A stretch of DNA of 64,000 nt from Branchiostoma lanceolatum (lineage: Eukaryota > Chordata > Leptocardii > Amphioxiformes > Branchiostomatidae), in the NCBI RefSeq assembly GCF_035083965.1, contig NC_089738.1, positions 19,184,734-19,248,733 on the forward strand, read 5' to 3'. The position numbers and the translations under genes were made by a program. Each line of letters opens with the position of its first letter. The first letter of the stretch is position 1. The notes beneath the pieces were generated by a model. It was given only the letters and a program-made list of their open reading frames with translations. It did no database searches and had not been told where the DNA came from. Below are positions 1 to 12,398 of this stretch, in pieces.

Positions 1-522
1 CCCAAAGAAATTATATTCATATAAGAGATCTTTATGAAAAGTCTCCACAATTTCAATAGAATGATGAATGGACGGCATTACGGAAAACATTGAAAGACAC
101 AGAAATATCCCATCTACATGAGTCTTCATGCATATTGCTTCCAATGCAATTGTATTGACTTCGGTTGCAAAGCTGACCAAAGTGATGATGTAGGTAGCGA
201 TATATACATAACCTCCACTATGTGAAAGAGGTCCTTTGCGTAGTGCACGCGATATATCAGAAAAGGAGTATGAAAAGATTCATGTAACGTTACGTACTTT
301 TTACCCCTCTAGAAGAGAATGGAACAGTCCAAGGTAGGTCAGGTGAAGGTTAGTAGAGTAAACAACAACCACTCAACCAAAACAACCAAAATGGCGGACA
401 GGTAGGCGGAAACTTTACCCCACCGTTATACTTCCCGACCAAACATAATCCTTATTACATGTACTACCGACGACAAGGAAGGCACATAACTCATCGTTGA
501 GAAGACGTACAAGCTACACAAG

Positions 523-3500
523 ATGTCCAAGAGGGATCTTGAACGGGTGAGCTCTTTTAGTTACATTGTATAGTTATTGAATGCAATGTTTGTAGTTTCT
601 AAGCCCGTGGTTCGTTGTGGCCACTTAAGGCGAAGAAACTCTGCTTGAATAGCAGCACACCAGGGAACGTTACGCTGAAGGAATTGAAATGATTATGATA
701 TTTATTTCATGTTTAACCTGATTTGAACAAAAATCTGTACAAAATAGATTTGTATCAAAAATACCCTGCGTGCACCGTGTACGTGCCCCAGCGCCTGTGG
801 ACTTTGAACGTCTGATGCCAACGTCACATGTCTACCTGATAACCGTATCCCACCTGATAATCAGCAACATATCTCGCTATCGGAATGTTTAAAGAACAAA
901 TATTGACGAATACGTCTGAATACCTGGGTTAATATTAAAATAGCCCGACTAGTTGCAGAGTCAGGACATAAAGTCCATTGCATTGTTTTAACTAAGGCCA
1001 CAGCAAGTAATTTTTATGGATGACATCAGCGCGCTCATTAATTTTCGCCTGATTTCGAAATAAAAAACAAGAAATTTCATTGCCCGACGACGGTGGTCAA
1101 CATGCCAAAAATTGGCAAATATGTGGTAAAAGTTGACAGTCTAAGGTGTTTCATTGTATATGAATACCCAGCGTAGTTCCTGTCCATGATGGTATAATAA
1201 CAAGCTATTTTCTGCATTTGTTCTAGCAGGGACATTATATGAATAATGTGGGGGGGGTCTAGTTAATTGAGATGTATACATATCTACAAGGACATGTTTA
1301 CTATTGAATCAAGGAGGATTTATATTGTATATGAATGAATACAAAACTAATACATTGGTTGAATACAGGATTAAAAGACCTGTTGGTCATGATATCATAT
1401 TTCGTCACCTCAATTCTTGTTTAACAAGAATTATGATCTCAAAATTTGAAAATATAGGAATCTTGTTTTTTTGGGCCCGCCTTGTTTTTTTTTCGCCCTA
1501 TCTCATTAATTTTGGAGTCTGTGGAGGATGTCATCCATACAATTTACTTGCTGTGGCCTAACCGTTATGTGAAACTTCGTGGTTCCTCTTCTATGTAAAA
1601 TTACTGGCAACAACAGGCCCCAAATACAAACTTAAGTTGTATACACTAAGCAACATTGAAAGTGTTTGTCATCATTACGTTAAAATAATGACTACTAAAG
1701 ATAAAACATGACTCAATATCCTTAGGAAGGTAGAACTACTTATCATCAGATAAACTAGATACTTTAACAGGACAAGTTATGATATTGCCTTTGTTGCTAC
1801 CTGTGTTTTGTTTGCATAGCTGATGTATATATCATGTTGATAAATGCCGCTTTCTTTAGGACCTTTTGCGTGCAGCTCGGAAAGGAGATGTAGAGACAGT
1901 GGAGCGATTAATCCAACAGAAAGTTGATGTCAACTGTAGGCTGGTAAGTAGGAAAGAACCACTTTTTCTGTCGCAGACCCGTGTTTCAGCAAAGGTCAAA
2001 GTGGGCTGGAATTAGGTATCTTCCCCCGTGCCATTAAAACATGGTTATGGTCCCTGATATAGGTGGCTCCTTTTTCTTTCTAAGTCTCTAAATATTCCGT
2101 TTCTCATGCATTACTGAAAACAGCGCTGTCCATTTCGATCACAAACACGATCTAATGTACTAATCCCCATTGCTCCTAAACTCATCACTACGCACGTGCT
2201 TACAGCACGGCGGGATTTGGTAGAATGTTGGTCATAAATATACACCGTAGCACTGGCCTTATCAAATTCTGCAGAACGGTAGCTTGCTGATTAAAAATAT
2301 GTTAGATTGTGCTCAATTATGTATGATTATATTTCTTCATGATGTATAGAGCAAAACGTTCAATTATTTTTCTAATGATGTATATGTGTCCAGGGAGCTA
2401 GAAAATGCGATACCATGTGTTCTCTCACCCCATCCAGCGTGGAGAATTTTGATAAACAAATTAGCAAACTGCTGAGCAGGGTACTTTTAGCCAAGATACG
2501 CGTGTAGACTACGCGCGGTACCGTACGTAGCACCTACAATGACAAATGTTGGGTGGTACTACGTTTAATTGACATGAAAATCATGATCATGTTCCCTGTA
2601 GTGCAATGATACACGGTTTCACATGGCCAGTTCTATGGTGCAAATTGTTGACCAACTTTCCGCAGTTTGTTCAAACCCCTACCAGTGCTAACAGCACCTC
2701 GGCTCTGTTGAAGTGGCTTCTAAGTTGGGTGATACCGAACATGATCATACATTTGTGGAAAAAGGGAAGAAAATTCACATCGGTACCCAGTAATCTTCAA
2801 TCGATGAGGGACGAAATTGTCTGCGTAAGCATTTTTGTCAACATCCATCAAAGATTTGACGGGAAATTCAAATCCCCATGGTGCCTATATCAAATAGCAG
2901 GTCGTTGGAAAAATGACCAAAAAAACGCTGCTATGTCACTACTATGGGACGATCCGTATCAATTGTTACCTGAAAGATATGTCGTTACTTACAATATTTT
3001 AAAAGTTTTTATATGATTATATATATATATGATCGTTACGTATCACTTCGAATATCAGCTGTAGGTTCCTATTATGATTTGATACCATCGTTGTTTCTGC
3101 TGTTTCAGGATGAAGCCACGCCACTTCACTATGCAGCTTCAGGAGGACATGTTGGTGTTGCTGAACTCCTCCTGAAGGCTGGAGCGCAGGTGGACAGTAG
3201 GGATGGGGTAAGGGTTGATGCTTTCTACAGGTGATTGACATGTTTGAGTGTTGAACATCACGCATATTTAGTGTTTATTATGATATGTAGACAGGATTCT
3301 GTTTCCATGTTATGTTATCTCTGTTCCTGCTGCTACAGTCTGGATACTCACCACTTTATAAGGCAGCTTCAGGAGGACATGTTGGTGTTGCTGAACTCCT
3401 CCTGGAGGCTGGAGCACAGGTGGACAGTAGGAATAAGGTTAGGGTTGATGCTTACTACAGATGATTGACATGTTGAGGGTTTGCTATACATATTCACTGT

Positions 3501-6500
3501 TTATTATGATAATGAGGATAGGCATCCCTTACCATGGAACATCATCTCTGCTCCTGCTGTTACAGCATGGATACTCACCACTTCACCATGCAGCTTCAGG
3601 AGGACATGTTGGTGTTGCTGAACTCCTCCTGAAGGCTGGAGCACAGGTGGACAGTAGGGGTGAGGTAAGGGTTGATGCTTACTACAGGTGATGTACATGT
3701 TTGAGTGTTGAACATTCTGCATATCTACTGTTTTTCTAGGTTAATCGAGGTAGGCTTCACTTATAAAGCAATGTCATCTCTGTTCCTGCTGTTGCAGTAT
3801 GGAGGCACACCACTTCACCGGGCAGCTTTAGGAGGACATGTTGGTGTTGCTGAACTCCTCCTGAAGGCTGGAGCACAGGTGGACAGTAGGACTGTGGTAA
3901 GGGTTGATGCTTTCTACAGGTGGTTATCATGTTTGAGTGTTCAACATCGAAAATATTTAGCGTATATCACTGTGGTTTAAACAAGCTTACTGTACTTCTG
4001 ATCATATTTTTTGAAATCATATTACAGGTATGCAATTTAGGTAGTGATTTTTCACAACGTTGTGACTGTAAACATGGTGATGGTCCTCTTACCAGGTAAT
4101 GTACATTAGGTTAATGGCTCAATAATGCTGTTACAGTTGAAATCCCCACCACTTCATAATGCATACAATATATAATGCAATATGATGTGATACTTTGAAA
4201 ATGTGTTAATCATGCATGAAACTTAGATAAACTTTTCGCACCATGTACTGAAAGGCATCTTTTTCCATTGACGCAATGTCATCTCTGTTCCTGCTGTTAG
4301 TGGGAAGCCACGCCACTTCACAAGGCAGCTTCAGGAGGACATGAGGGTGTTGCTGAATTCCTCCTGAAGGCTGGAGCACAGGTGGACAGTAGGGATCAGG
4401 TAAGGGTTGATGCTTACTACAGGTGATTGACATGTTTAAGTGTTGAACGTCACACAAATTTAGTGTTTATTATGATATGTAGACAGGACTCTGTTACCAT
4501 GTAATGTCATCTCTGTTCCTGCTGTTACAGTATGAAGACTCGCCACTTCACCAGGCAGCTGTAGGAGGACATGTTGGTGTTGCTGAACTCCTCCTGAAGG
4601 CTGGAGCACAGGTGGACAGTAGGAATGAGGTAAGGGTTGATGCTTACTACTGGTGATTGACAGGTTATGAGTGTTAAACATCATTCATATCTATGATGTT
4701 TAATAGGATAAAGGGGACAGGCGTCTCTCAGGCTAAGTAAAGTAATTTTTTCCTGTAGTATTCAACAAATGTTACAGTACAGCATTTCCGCTTTATTTAA
4801 GGCAAATTCAGGAGTGAGGTTGAAGGAGTAAGAATGGAAGTGTGATATTTATATCTCTTCATGAAAGAAAGCGAACCTTTCTATAGATATACGTCACGAG
4901 ATCTCAAGAAGACAAAAGGGTTGTCCAATTTATTTGTTTGTTTGTTTGTTTGGATGTTGTCCAAAACTTTGTACTTGGATAATTCATCCATATCTCTAAA
5001 ATCTATAATTTTTGTCTTGGAATAACTTCTCATCGATTTCATGTCCGCTGTTTTCTACGTAGAACGGCGAGACTCCTGAAGACATAGCAGCACGTGAATA
5101 CGTTCCACCGTGGGGTAGGAATAAAGATTACGTTCTGGATGGGCGGAAGAAGATTCTCGAGCTTTTTGCAGCAGAAAAGATGAAGCGGTAGGTAACAAAT
5201 CCGGTTATAGGTGTGTGTTGTAAACGGTGATAGGGCCTAATCAGCAGGGCTCTTTCCAATCATCACATTAAACAGTACACTTCTAAGCAACATGGATAGA
5301 ATTGGGAAACTTCCAAAACTTCTAAATTTCTAGCTGCTTCAGTAACTACCTGTTACCTTGCTTATCCCATGACCAGGATGTTTAAACTACATGGACATTA
5401 CATTCCAAGAGAATTGAAATAGGTCAAATACAGCATCACTTATTACTTCGGACCACCAGATATTTGTTGAAATTCTCACCCTTTGATTGATATCATTAAT
5501 TCCGTTCTTCTTTATCATTTTTCTTCATAATGCTTTACGTTCAATTTTATTTCAAAGCCCTTACAGGTGCAAAGTGGGTCCAGAAGGAGGTGAACTTCAA
5601 ACCGCGTCTTGTACCGTCACTTTGCCACGTGATGCCGTTACCATGGAAACGGAAATTACCTGTCAGGTCATCAACCCCAGTGACGTCACCCTCCCACTCA
5701 AGGATGGAGAGATGTTAGTGAGTGACATCATAGAGCTGGGTCCGCACGGGACAACCTTCCACCAACCTGTCACTGTACAGATGCATTACAGCAGCACGTC
5801 GTCAGGTGGCGCCATGAAAGCTGTCGTGTGGGTCACTGAGGACAGGTCACAATGGACAGAACTCAAGACCACTGAACTAGTATGTTGACAACTAAAACAT
5901 TCTGTAAGAGTACAAATTTCAAAAGTCCTTTATGTTCATATTCGCCAATATGTAGACGAACTCGCAACTCAACCATTGAAAAGATATTGTATTGCTACTA
6001 GCATCTGAAATGCGATCTAAGAAAGACAATGAAGTCCATTTTCATTTTTCACTGTAGACCACAGACAAGCTCACGGTGTCAGTGGACCACTTATCAATCT
6101 CTGCCGTCATCCGCCAGCCCAAACAGGACATGTTCACTGTGCCCACAGAAGGGTTTGAACTGACGTCATCAACGCAGCCTGAGGTTCAAATCAGCTTCCC
6201 AGAACAGTCTGTGAGCACAGCGACACAAGTCAACATACAGGTTAGGGTTGTTTCATTCAGTTTATCTTAAGAACCGTTAGATGAATTGTGATGATATTTG
6301 GTTTGGTCGATTTTGGGCCTCCTGGTGGTTTACCTTGGTAATGCAGCATGAAAGAAATATGCTGTAATTTGTTGCAAATGTTATCCTTCTAGTTGCGACT
6401 ATATCAGTATTAGCCCGTAAGCCCATGGTGATCGATGTACATGTATGATCAAAGTTGAGTCAGTGATAAGCATATGCACCAATTGATAAACATGTTATGA

Positions 6501-9282
6501 TAACCTTTGTGAAATGTATTGAAAAGAAAACACCACAGTGCAGATTTAGAAATCAGCGAAAACAAAGACATTTAGACAATTTTGATGCCCGCGTCACTTT
6601 GATGCTGATGTGATATTGATATAAACTTTACCTTGTACGTGAATCTACAATGAAAGTATAGTTGACATTATTAACGCAGCCTTTCACTTCAACGTTAGGT
6701 GCAAGAAGTTCCAAAAAGGGCGGTTGATGAGATCAGGGCGAAGGACCAGTCTTCCCGCGGTCTTGTCAGCACCAGTCCGATAGTCAAGGTGGAAACAGAG
6801 TCGGACTCCGAAGTCAAGTTTCTCAAACCAGCCAGATTGCGAGTCCCACATCCTAAGGACAAAGCCCAAGATGACTTACCCAACAAAACATTAAAAGTGA
6901 TGTCATCTAAGAAAGGGGCAGAAGACTGGATAGATGAAACTAAAAGCGCTAACATCCAGGAGTTTGAGGAGAGTGTGGAATTTGACGTCAGCTATAGTGC
7001 CAGGTAATTTTAATGACTCCTTATCTTTATTAATAAACTATAGCTAGGGACAGGGAACATGACAATTTACGAAATGTAGTTATGTTACAACTCACATATT
7101 AAGGACGTGACGTTGATCGAATGCACAGGTACAGCACAGAAAATTTCAGTTATATCACTTAGCTTGAAATGTATGTGTGTCTTTGTTATTCTGTTAAAAC
7201 GAAACATTTGTCAAAATGCGTCTGCCACTCAAGTAAATAAACAATTGTGTATTTAACTTCCAGATGGATTGTAATCGTTGTCACAGACGACTTCGATGAC
7301 CCAAAAGAATTTGGGCCGATCCCACTAAAGCTCTGCCGATGGCTTCAGAATCGTGACGTCCAGTTCATACTACTGCAGCGGGAGGACAACGCAAACGAAG
7401 TCGTCATTGAATGCTCATCGGCTCGCAATGCGAAAGAGATTCGCGCAAAGCTGATGAAGGAAGGCTATAAGGCTCCATTGCCTTCTGGTACAGTAAAGCT
7501 CTTCGAAGGACAAAGGGTAGAAGTAAGCTTGCTGGGAAACGTTTCAATCGCTGCATTTGGAGGCAGCACGAAACAACAGATCACCTTCCACAGTCAGAGA
7601 GACAACCGACTTCACATACAGGTTATGGGTCTGAAGGCAAAGGGCCAACTGGGTCTAGATGGTAGAGGAAGAGCCATGTTCTTTGCCTTGCAAAAGGTCG
7701 AAGTCTCAAGAGAAAATGAACAGAACGTAAGGGCAGCTGTGGAGCAGAAGGCAACTCATAGAGTTGAGGAGTTTCCGGAGCCAGAAATGCTTTGCCAGCT
7801 CCCGATCCATGTGCCTTATCCAAAATCGGTAAAACAGCTCTTTGTGCTTGTATTAAGTTGTTGGCAACAACAACAACAAAAGAATAAAGAAAATGCTAAG
7901 GGCAGAATCGATATCGTCCGAACTTACACCAAATGTGATTGCTCAATTTTTTACGCAGAAAGTGTCATATTATCAGCCTCTACCAGGCTCCGCCCGATCG
8001 CTGGGAAAATAGTAGAAATCGGCCAAATAGAGTGAATGGTATGTCAGGGCTAGTCCTCTATACAGTAAAGCTCAACAGGCGATCTACGCTTGTCCGTAGA
8101 TCGCCTATGGAGCGTCACTGTATAGAGAACTACCCTTGACATACTATTCACTATATTCGGCCGATTTCTACTATACTGTTAGAGGCTACCATATCATAAT
8201 CAAAACGGCTATTTGCAATTGGTTTGTAACACTTTCCTGCTCCTCCATAACATGTCTCAGGTACGCTAGTATATGGTACTGCTTCGCCGACCCTTAAGTA
8301 ATAAACCTTGCTCTAGTAAAACATCAAATATCAGAATAAGGCAATAATATGTTTGCGTTTTGTTTACAGGTTGAAGAGGCAAGTGCTTCAATTGAAGGTG
8401 AGGCAGTGACTTTACAAATGAAGTCATCAGTTATAAAATAAGTACCACGAAAACTTAAACATATCACACCCTCTTTGTACTTCTTTTGCTCAATTGTGAT
8501 AATACCACAGTGGGCATTGCTGCCACCTTTCTCTAACTTTCAGGCTCTTCATAGTATTGTACATTTCTGTCCTTCAACACATAATTTTTCGAATCGATTT
8601 TCTTCGATTCGATGGAAGTTCTGAAACTTAAACATATATATGAGTTCTATATGTTGTACTTTTCACCTTTTTCATCTTCCAGGCGTCGAGAAGTGCTTCT
8701 ACTTCATCAAGGAAGAAGTGAGCACGGACTGGGGAGATTTGGCCTTCCATCTTGGATTTAACTGGGCTGCCATAAAAAACATCACCGGCAGGAACCATGA
8801 CGACAAGTCCCGCTGTTTTGACCTGCTGTTTGAGTGGAAGAAGCGGAAGGGAGACGCCGCTACCGCCGAGGTCCTGATGGAGGCTCTAGCACAGGCGGAA
8901 CTAAAGAGCGTCGTGGACGGTTTGAAAAAGAAATTTCCAGATATCGGTAGGTTCCATGAAGGAGTATTTTATGTATGTTATGAATAGAGAAGTAGAAATA
9001 TTTCAATTCATTTGTTTTCTCTGTATGTTGGGTTGTGTTGCCCGCGAGATTCCTTACCGAATAAAATCATCATCATCATCAAATCATCAAATCATCAAAT
9101 CATCATCATCATCATGTTATCAGTTTGTTGCTATATCGTTTGTAATAAAGACAAGTACCTAATTGGCCTTGAGAAACTCGTATTCTTCTGTTTCTGTATC
9201 TATGTAGCCGGTATAATCAACATCTGCTCTTATTTTCTCGCCTCTGTCAGTGGTAGCAGACCAATACGAGGGAAGGGACTGA
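523..9282 (+). CDS. Ankyrin-repeat / ZU5 / UPA / death-domain protein, copy A
   Basis: Exons by splice logic: 523-546, 1860-1943, 3109-3207, 3339-3437, 3566-3664, 3798-3896, 4301-4399, 4531-4629, 5063-5187, 5567-5879, 6058-6240, 6699-7003, 7264-7828, 8370-8397, 8683-8946, 9251-9282; all phases agree. The product is about 838 aa. Residues 9-36 are an ankyrin cap (starts DLLRAARKGD) and 37-234 are six 33-aa ankyrin repeats. ZU5 starts near 276 (KVGPEGGEL), a second ZU5-like part spans about 390-543, UPA about 543-720, and the death domain about 741-828 ([12 protein letters not shown]). This order resembles ankyrin, PIDD and UNC5CL, so a cytosolic death-fold adaptor is likely. The ZU5 ends read HLS and YSA, not HFS as in PIDD. 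No signal peptide or membrane segment is seen. The C-terminus is uncertain: the consensus donor at 8947 leads to a stop at 9280, while a weaker donor four bases later (GTTCCA) would open two further exons (9251-9298, 9519-9639). Exon 1 is the least certain. Confidence 0.8.
3109..4629 (+). repeat. Array of six one-repeat ankyrin exons in near-identical 230-bp units
   Basis: Each unit is a 99-nt phase-0 exon (one complete 33-aa ankyrin repeat) plus an intron of about 130 bp ending in a similar tract (gctgttacag). Unit starts at 3109, 3339, 3566, 3798, 4301 and 4531 are 227-232 bp apart except around a decayed unit near 4137. The exon core [21 protein letters not shown] is almost invariant, even at synonymous sites. 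Differences cluster at residues 1-3, 8 and 32-33. The fifth exon has a shortened acceptor (gttag), shared with copy B at 14889, so those two exons are orthologous. Confidence 0.9.
4137..4165 (+). pseudogene. Decayed ankyrin exon remnant
   Basis: After an intact acceptor (gctgttacag, ending 4136) the sequence reads about ten codons of an ankyrin exon start, including PLHNA, and then runs into unrelated AT-rich sequence. The region between the fourth and fifth exons (3897-4300) is longer than the other introns, as expected if a former unit sat here. Confidence 0.7.
7970..8192. mobile_element. Foldback MITE in intron of copy A
   Basis: A long imperfect inverted repeat is centred near 8085. The arms include aatagtagaaatcggcc at about 8008 and its complement near 8160, ctctatacagt and its complement, and gcgatctacg/cgtagatcgc at the centre. 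Outer ends read cagcctcta and tagaggct. It lies between the UPA exon and the small exon at 8370. Copy B has no equivalent in its shorter intron, so it probably inserted after the unit duplication. Confidence 0.65.
9066..9115. repeat. (ATC)n simple repeat
   Basis: About 50 bp of ATC/AATC trinucleotide repeat in the intron after the death-domain exon of copy A. Confidence 0.85.
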
Positions 9283-9864
9283 AATGCCCACTGGAAAGGT
9301 AAGTGGCAGGTACAATATCTGTTTTACATAGATAAATTACCACTAAATATTGCCATCCATCAAACTAATGTTGATTGAATTCATGAAGGTCCATTAATTT
9401 ATTTCCCCTGCTCTTGTGCGTATCATTTTGGTATACTTGGCTAGATAGCACAAGGCAGTGAACACAATTATAAGACAGTTTTTCCATCTCTAAATAGATT
9501 TATTGTTATTTTCTGCAGTAACAGAGACGTTGGCTATACGCGCTGGTACAGCCGATGTAACAGAAGTCTTCATCAACAAGACCTGCCAAGACGATCCTTG
9601 CCCGTCATGGATCCACCCAGCTATCAACTTAATGAGTAAACCTAACGTTCAAAGTAGTTCTCTGGTTCTCTTCCATCTTTGGCCCAGTATGGCTCGCAAA
9701 CAATCATCAGTTGCCGTGTAAACATGCATTGTTACACGCAATACGATGTTTGTATAATCTTATCTGTAATGATCAGAAGTAATATACAGTAGTTTACTCA
9801 ATAACATCCGTTGCTACTTATAATGGGGAGGCGAGTTGACAAGTTTTGACGAGTTCTCCTGTAT

Positions 9865-11250
9865 CTGCAGCATGCATGTTTTACTAGCATGTCACTCAAT
9901 CTCAAACCGTGTTTTAGTGATTAGTCTTGTTTCGCTCATGAGTTTCATGAAGAGGGCCGCCCTCACATTCATCCGTTGTATAATGCTAAGATTTTATTAG
10001 CTGTTTGACTATAGCTGTGTTTTGGTTTCTCTGTTTGTAACATTTCTTGGCTTTTTTGGAGAACGACTATCCTTTGCCTGCAGTACGCATGCTCTTCCAT
10101 TGAGTTTTATCCACATGCTATCTAATCTGAATAAACCGCTTGGGTGAGTAATTTTTTACAGGGCTGAATTTCAGATGAGGGGTAGTCCTCACTGTCATTA
10201 CTGTAAAAGAGATGGACCAATGTCGAATGTACAATAGAAAACGTTGTAAATAGTAATAACAATCATGACCTCCGACTAATTCCATTTCTTTGTTAAGCAG
10301 GTTAAGTTTATGATATGCTTATTTCAGAGGTTCTAGCGGCTACGTTTGTGACTGCAGCGACTTTCTTTGTACATGTACCTCATATGATTTGCATCATTTT
10401 TATAATCCCAAGCTTTTATAGGCCTTTTGACTAGTGGTGCGGATCGGTCCAGCCGGACCGGTTCCGGACTTGTAAAACGTTTAGGTTCAAGTCCAAAAAA
10501 ACCTAAACGTCTGGAAACAAGTCCGGACTTGAAAAAAAATCTCTCACTTGTACACTCCTTTTTGTTTCAAACCATCTTAAACCTTCCTTAGATCGTGAAA
10601 TTTGCACTAGAAAAATATGAAAACATTGCTGTTTTTGTGTTTATAACTGAACCTTTGTGTTAATTACTGACTGTATATAATTCCGTATATATAGTTTTCA
10701 AATTACATGTAAAATATCTGCCAATTTGCAATGTTACATGTAACACGGAAAACATTTCCACAATTGTTGTTCAGGTCCGGACTTTCAAGTCCGGACCTGA
10801 ACCTAAACCTCTGGACTCGAGTCCGAACCTAAACCTAATCTCGGGTTTCGATCCGCACCACTACTTTTGACTATGGCTGTGTTTTTTGTTTCTCGGTTTG
10901 TAACAAAATAAATTCTGAGAAACGTTACGGATGGACCTGTGTTTGTTGATTGGTGTGTTAAGACGTTCTGAGAGAGGGTGAGGGAGAGAGAGCGAAAGCT
11001 ACACAGACGGAAACACAATGTGTTACGCCTGAAGGTGGTTATTCCCATTATGCAGTGTGAACGCAGAACGCTATGGTTCGGTGCCAATTAGCGATTGACG
11101 TGGGAGGCTAGAAGAGTTGTCCTTTCTCTCCAGTCCGCATGTTCGAGTATGGAGGTTCCTCAACATGTCATTCCATCTCACTAAGCCGTTTGTTTGGGGT
11201 GATACTTTCCATAGGGCTGAGTTTCAAGTGAGGGGTAGTCCTCATACCCA
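9865..11250. repeat. Three degenerate copies of a 3'-flanking motif block
   Basis: A block of about 110-130 bp begins ctgcag-cgcatg, passes through an aatctgaataaaccg-like stretch and ends gaggggtagtcctcac. It occurs at about 9865-9965, 10078-10198 and 11117-11250; a fourth copy lies after gene B at 20498-20630. A hAT-type insertion separates the second and third copies. I see no convincing coding potential. The stretch 9640-11880 otherwise shows no gene. Confidence 0.6.
10424..10871. mobile_element. hAT-type MITE with 8-bp target-site duplication
   Basis: The 15-bp ends TAGTGGTGCGGATCG (10432-10446) and CGATCCGCACCACTA (10849-10863) are perfect inverted repeats. They are flanked by the direct repeat CTTTTGAC at 10424-10431 and 10864-10871. 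Sub-terminal inverted repeats (aagtccggac and related) run further inward. An 8-bp target duplication with ends starting TAG-G fits the hAT superfamily. There is no transposase reading frame, so it is non-autonomous. Confidence 0.9.
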
Positions 11251-12398
11251 TTGCCTGGGGTGTGTGAACAGGTTTCAGAGACAAAGGATATTCACGAGTT
11301 TCCACAGTTTCTGCAAAATGTTGTGTGAATAATTTTACGGACGATAGAAACAGAAAGTTAATTTTCCAATTTTCATAGTCATTGTTGTCAATGTGATGTT
11401 ATTGTTTTACCAAGCTGGACTGTTTTACTGTTTTTATTTCGGAAAATATCCCAAAATGACACATTTGACTTTCCCATACAATATAACATAACACAAAAAT
11501 ATTGCATATAGCCTCCAATGTATGAAAAAATGTTGTATCTTAAACAACGAAAATTGTGACCATTAAAGAAAACAACATGTTTAGTTTCCTATGCCAGGAT
11601 CGTCATCGGCTAAAGTTCCAGTCTCATCTGCTAGGGGCGCTCGTTTGCGTCGTTTGCTGTAGTTCAGCTTGACCGAACCATGCTACATCTATCCAACCCA
11701 TTGGCCTGGCCAGCAGGACTGCGTTAAATACATGGTTCATTTCTTGAGATAACGATATATGTGTCATGAGTGATGATTGAACATGTTCGAAAATTGTAAG
11801 GAAAAATGATATTGTTCCTTGTATAATTTTAATGGTTAAATGGTCCTGAAATAGTTTGAGAGAAATATCTTTTTTTAAACCCAAAGGAATAATATTTATT
11901 TAAGTGATCTTTATAAAAGTCTCCACAAATTTCAATAGAATGATGAACGGAGGGCATTACAGAATACATTGAAAGACACAGAAATATCCCATCTACATGA
12001 GTCTCCATGCAAATTGCTTTCAATGCAATTGTATTGACTGCGGTTGCAAAACTGACCAAAGGGATGATGTAGGTAGCGATATATACATAACCTCCACTAT
12101 GTGAAAGAGGTCCTTTGCGTAGTGCAGGCGATATATCAGAAAAGAAGTATGAAAAGATTCATGTAACGTTACGTATTTTTTACCCCTCTAGAAGAGAATG
12201 GGACCGTCCAAGGTAGGTCAGGTGAAGGTTAGTAAACAACAACCACTCAACCAAAACAACCAACATGGCGGACACGTAGGCGGAAACTTTACCCCACCGT
12301 TACTTCCCGACTGAGATACGTCTTTCCTGATTACCCGTACCTGTGGCGACAAGGAAGACACACAACTTATCACTGAAAAGACGAACAAGCCAGACAAG

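Larger units (their letters stand above)
1..10300 (+). repeat. Tandem segmental duplication, copy A (left unit)
   Basis: The sequence from base 1 is closely similar to the sequence from 11881 onward. The match covers the upstream region, the gene and the 3' flank, and can be followed to about 10300 here and about 20730 in copy B. The left edge may lie outside the window. Indels change the offset from about 11.88 kb at the 5' end to about 11.25 kb at the first ankyrin exon. Coding exons, splice phases and much intron sequence are conserved, so the duplication is fairly recent. Confidence 0.85.

Noticed and set aside
2606..3016. 136-codon plus-strand open frame upstream of the first ankyrin exon of copy A
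   Set aside because: The same segment in copy B (about 13830-14230) is broken by indels and stops, there is no domain, and it lies in an intron.
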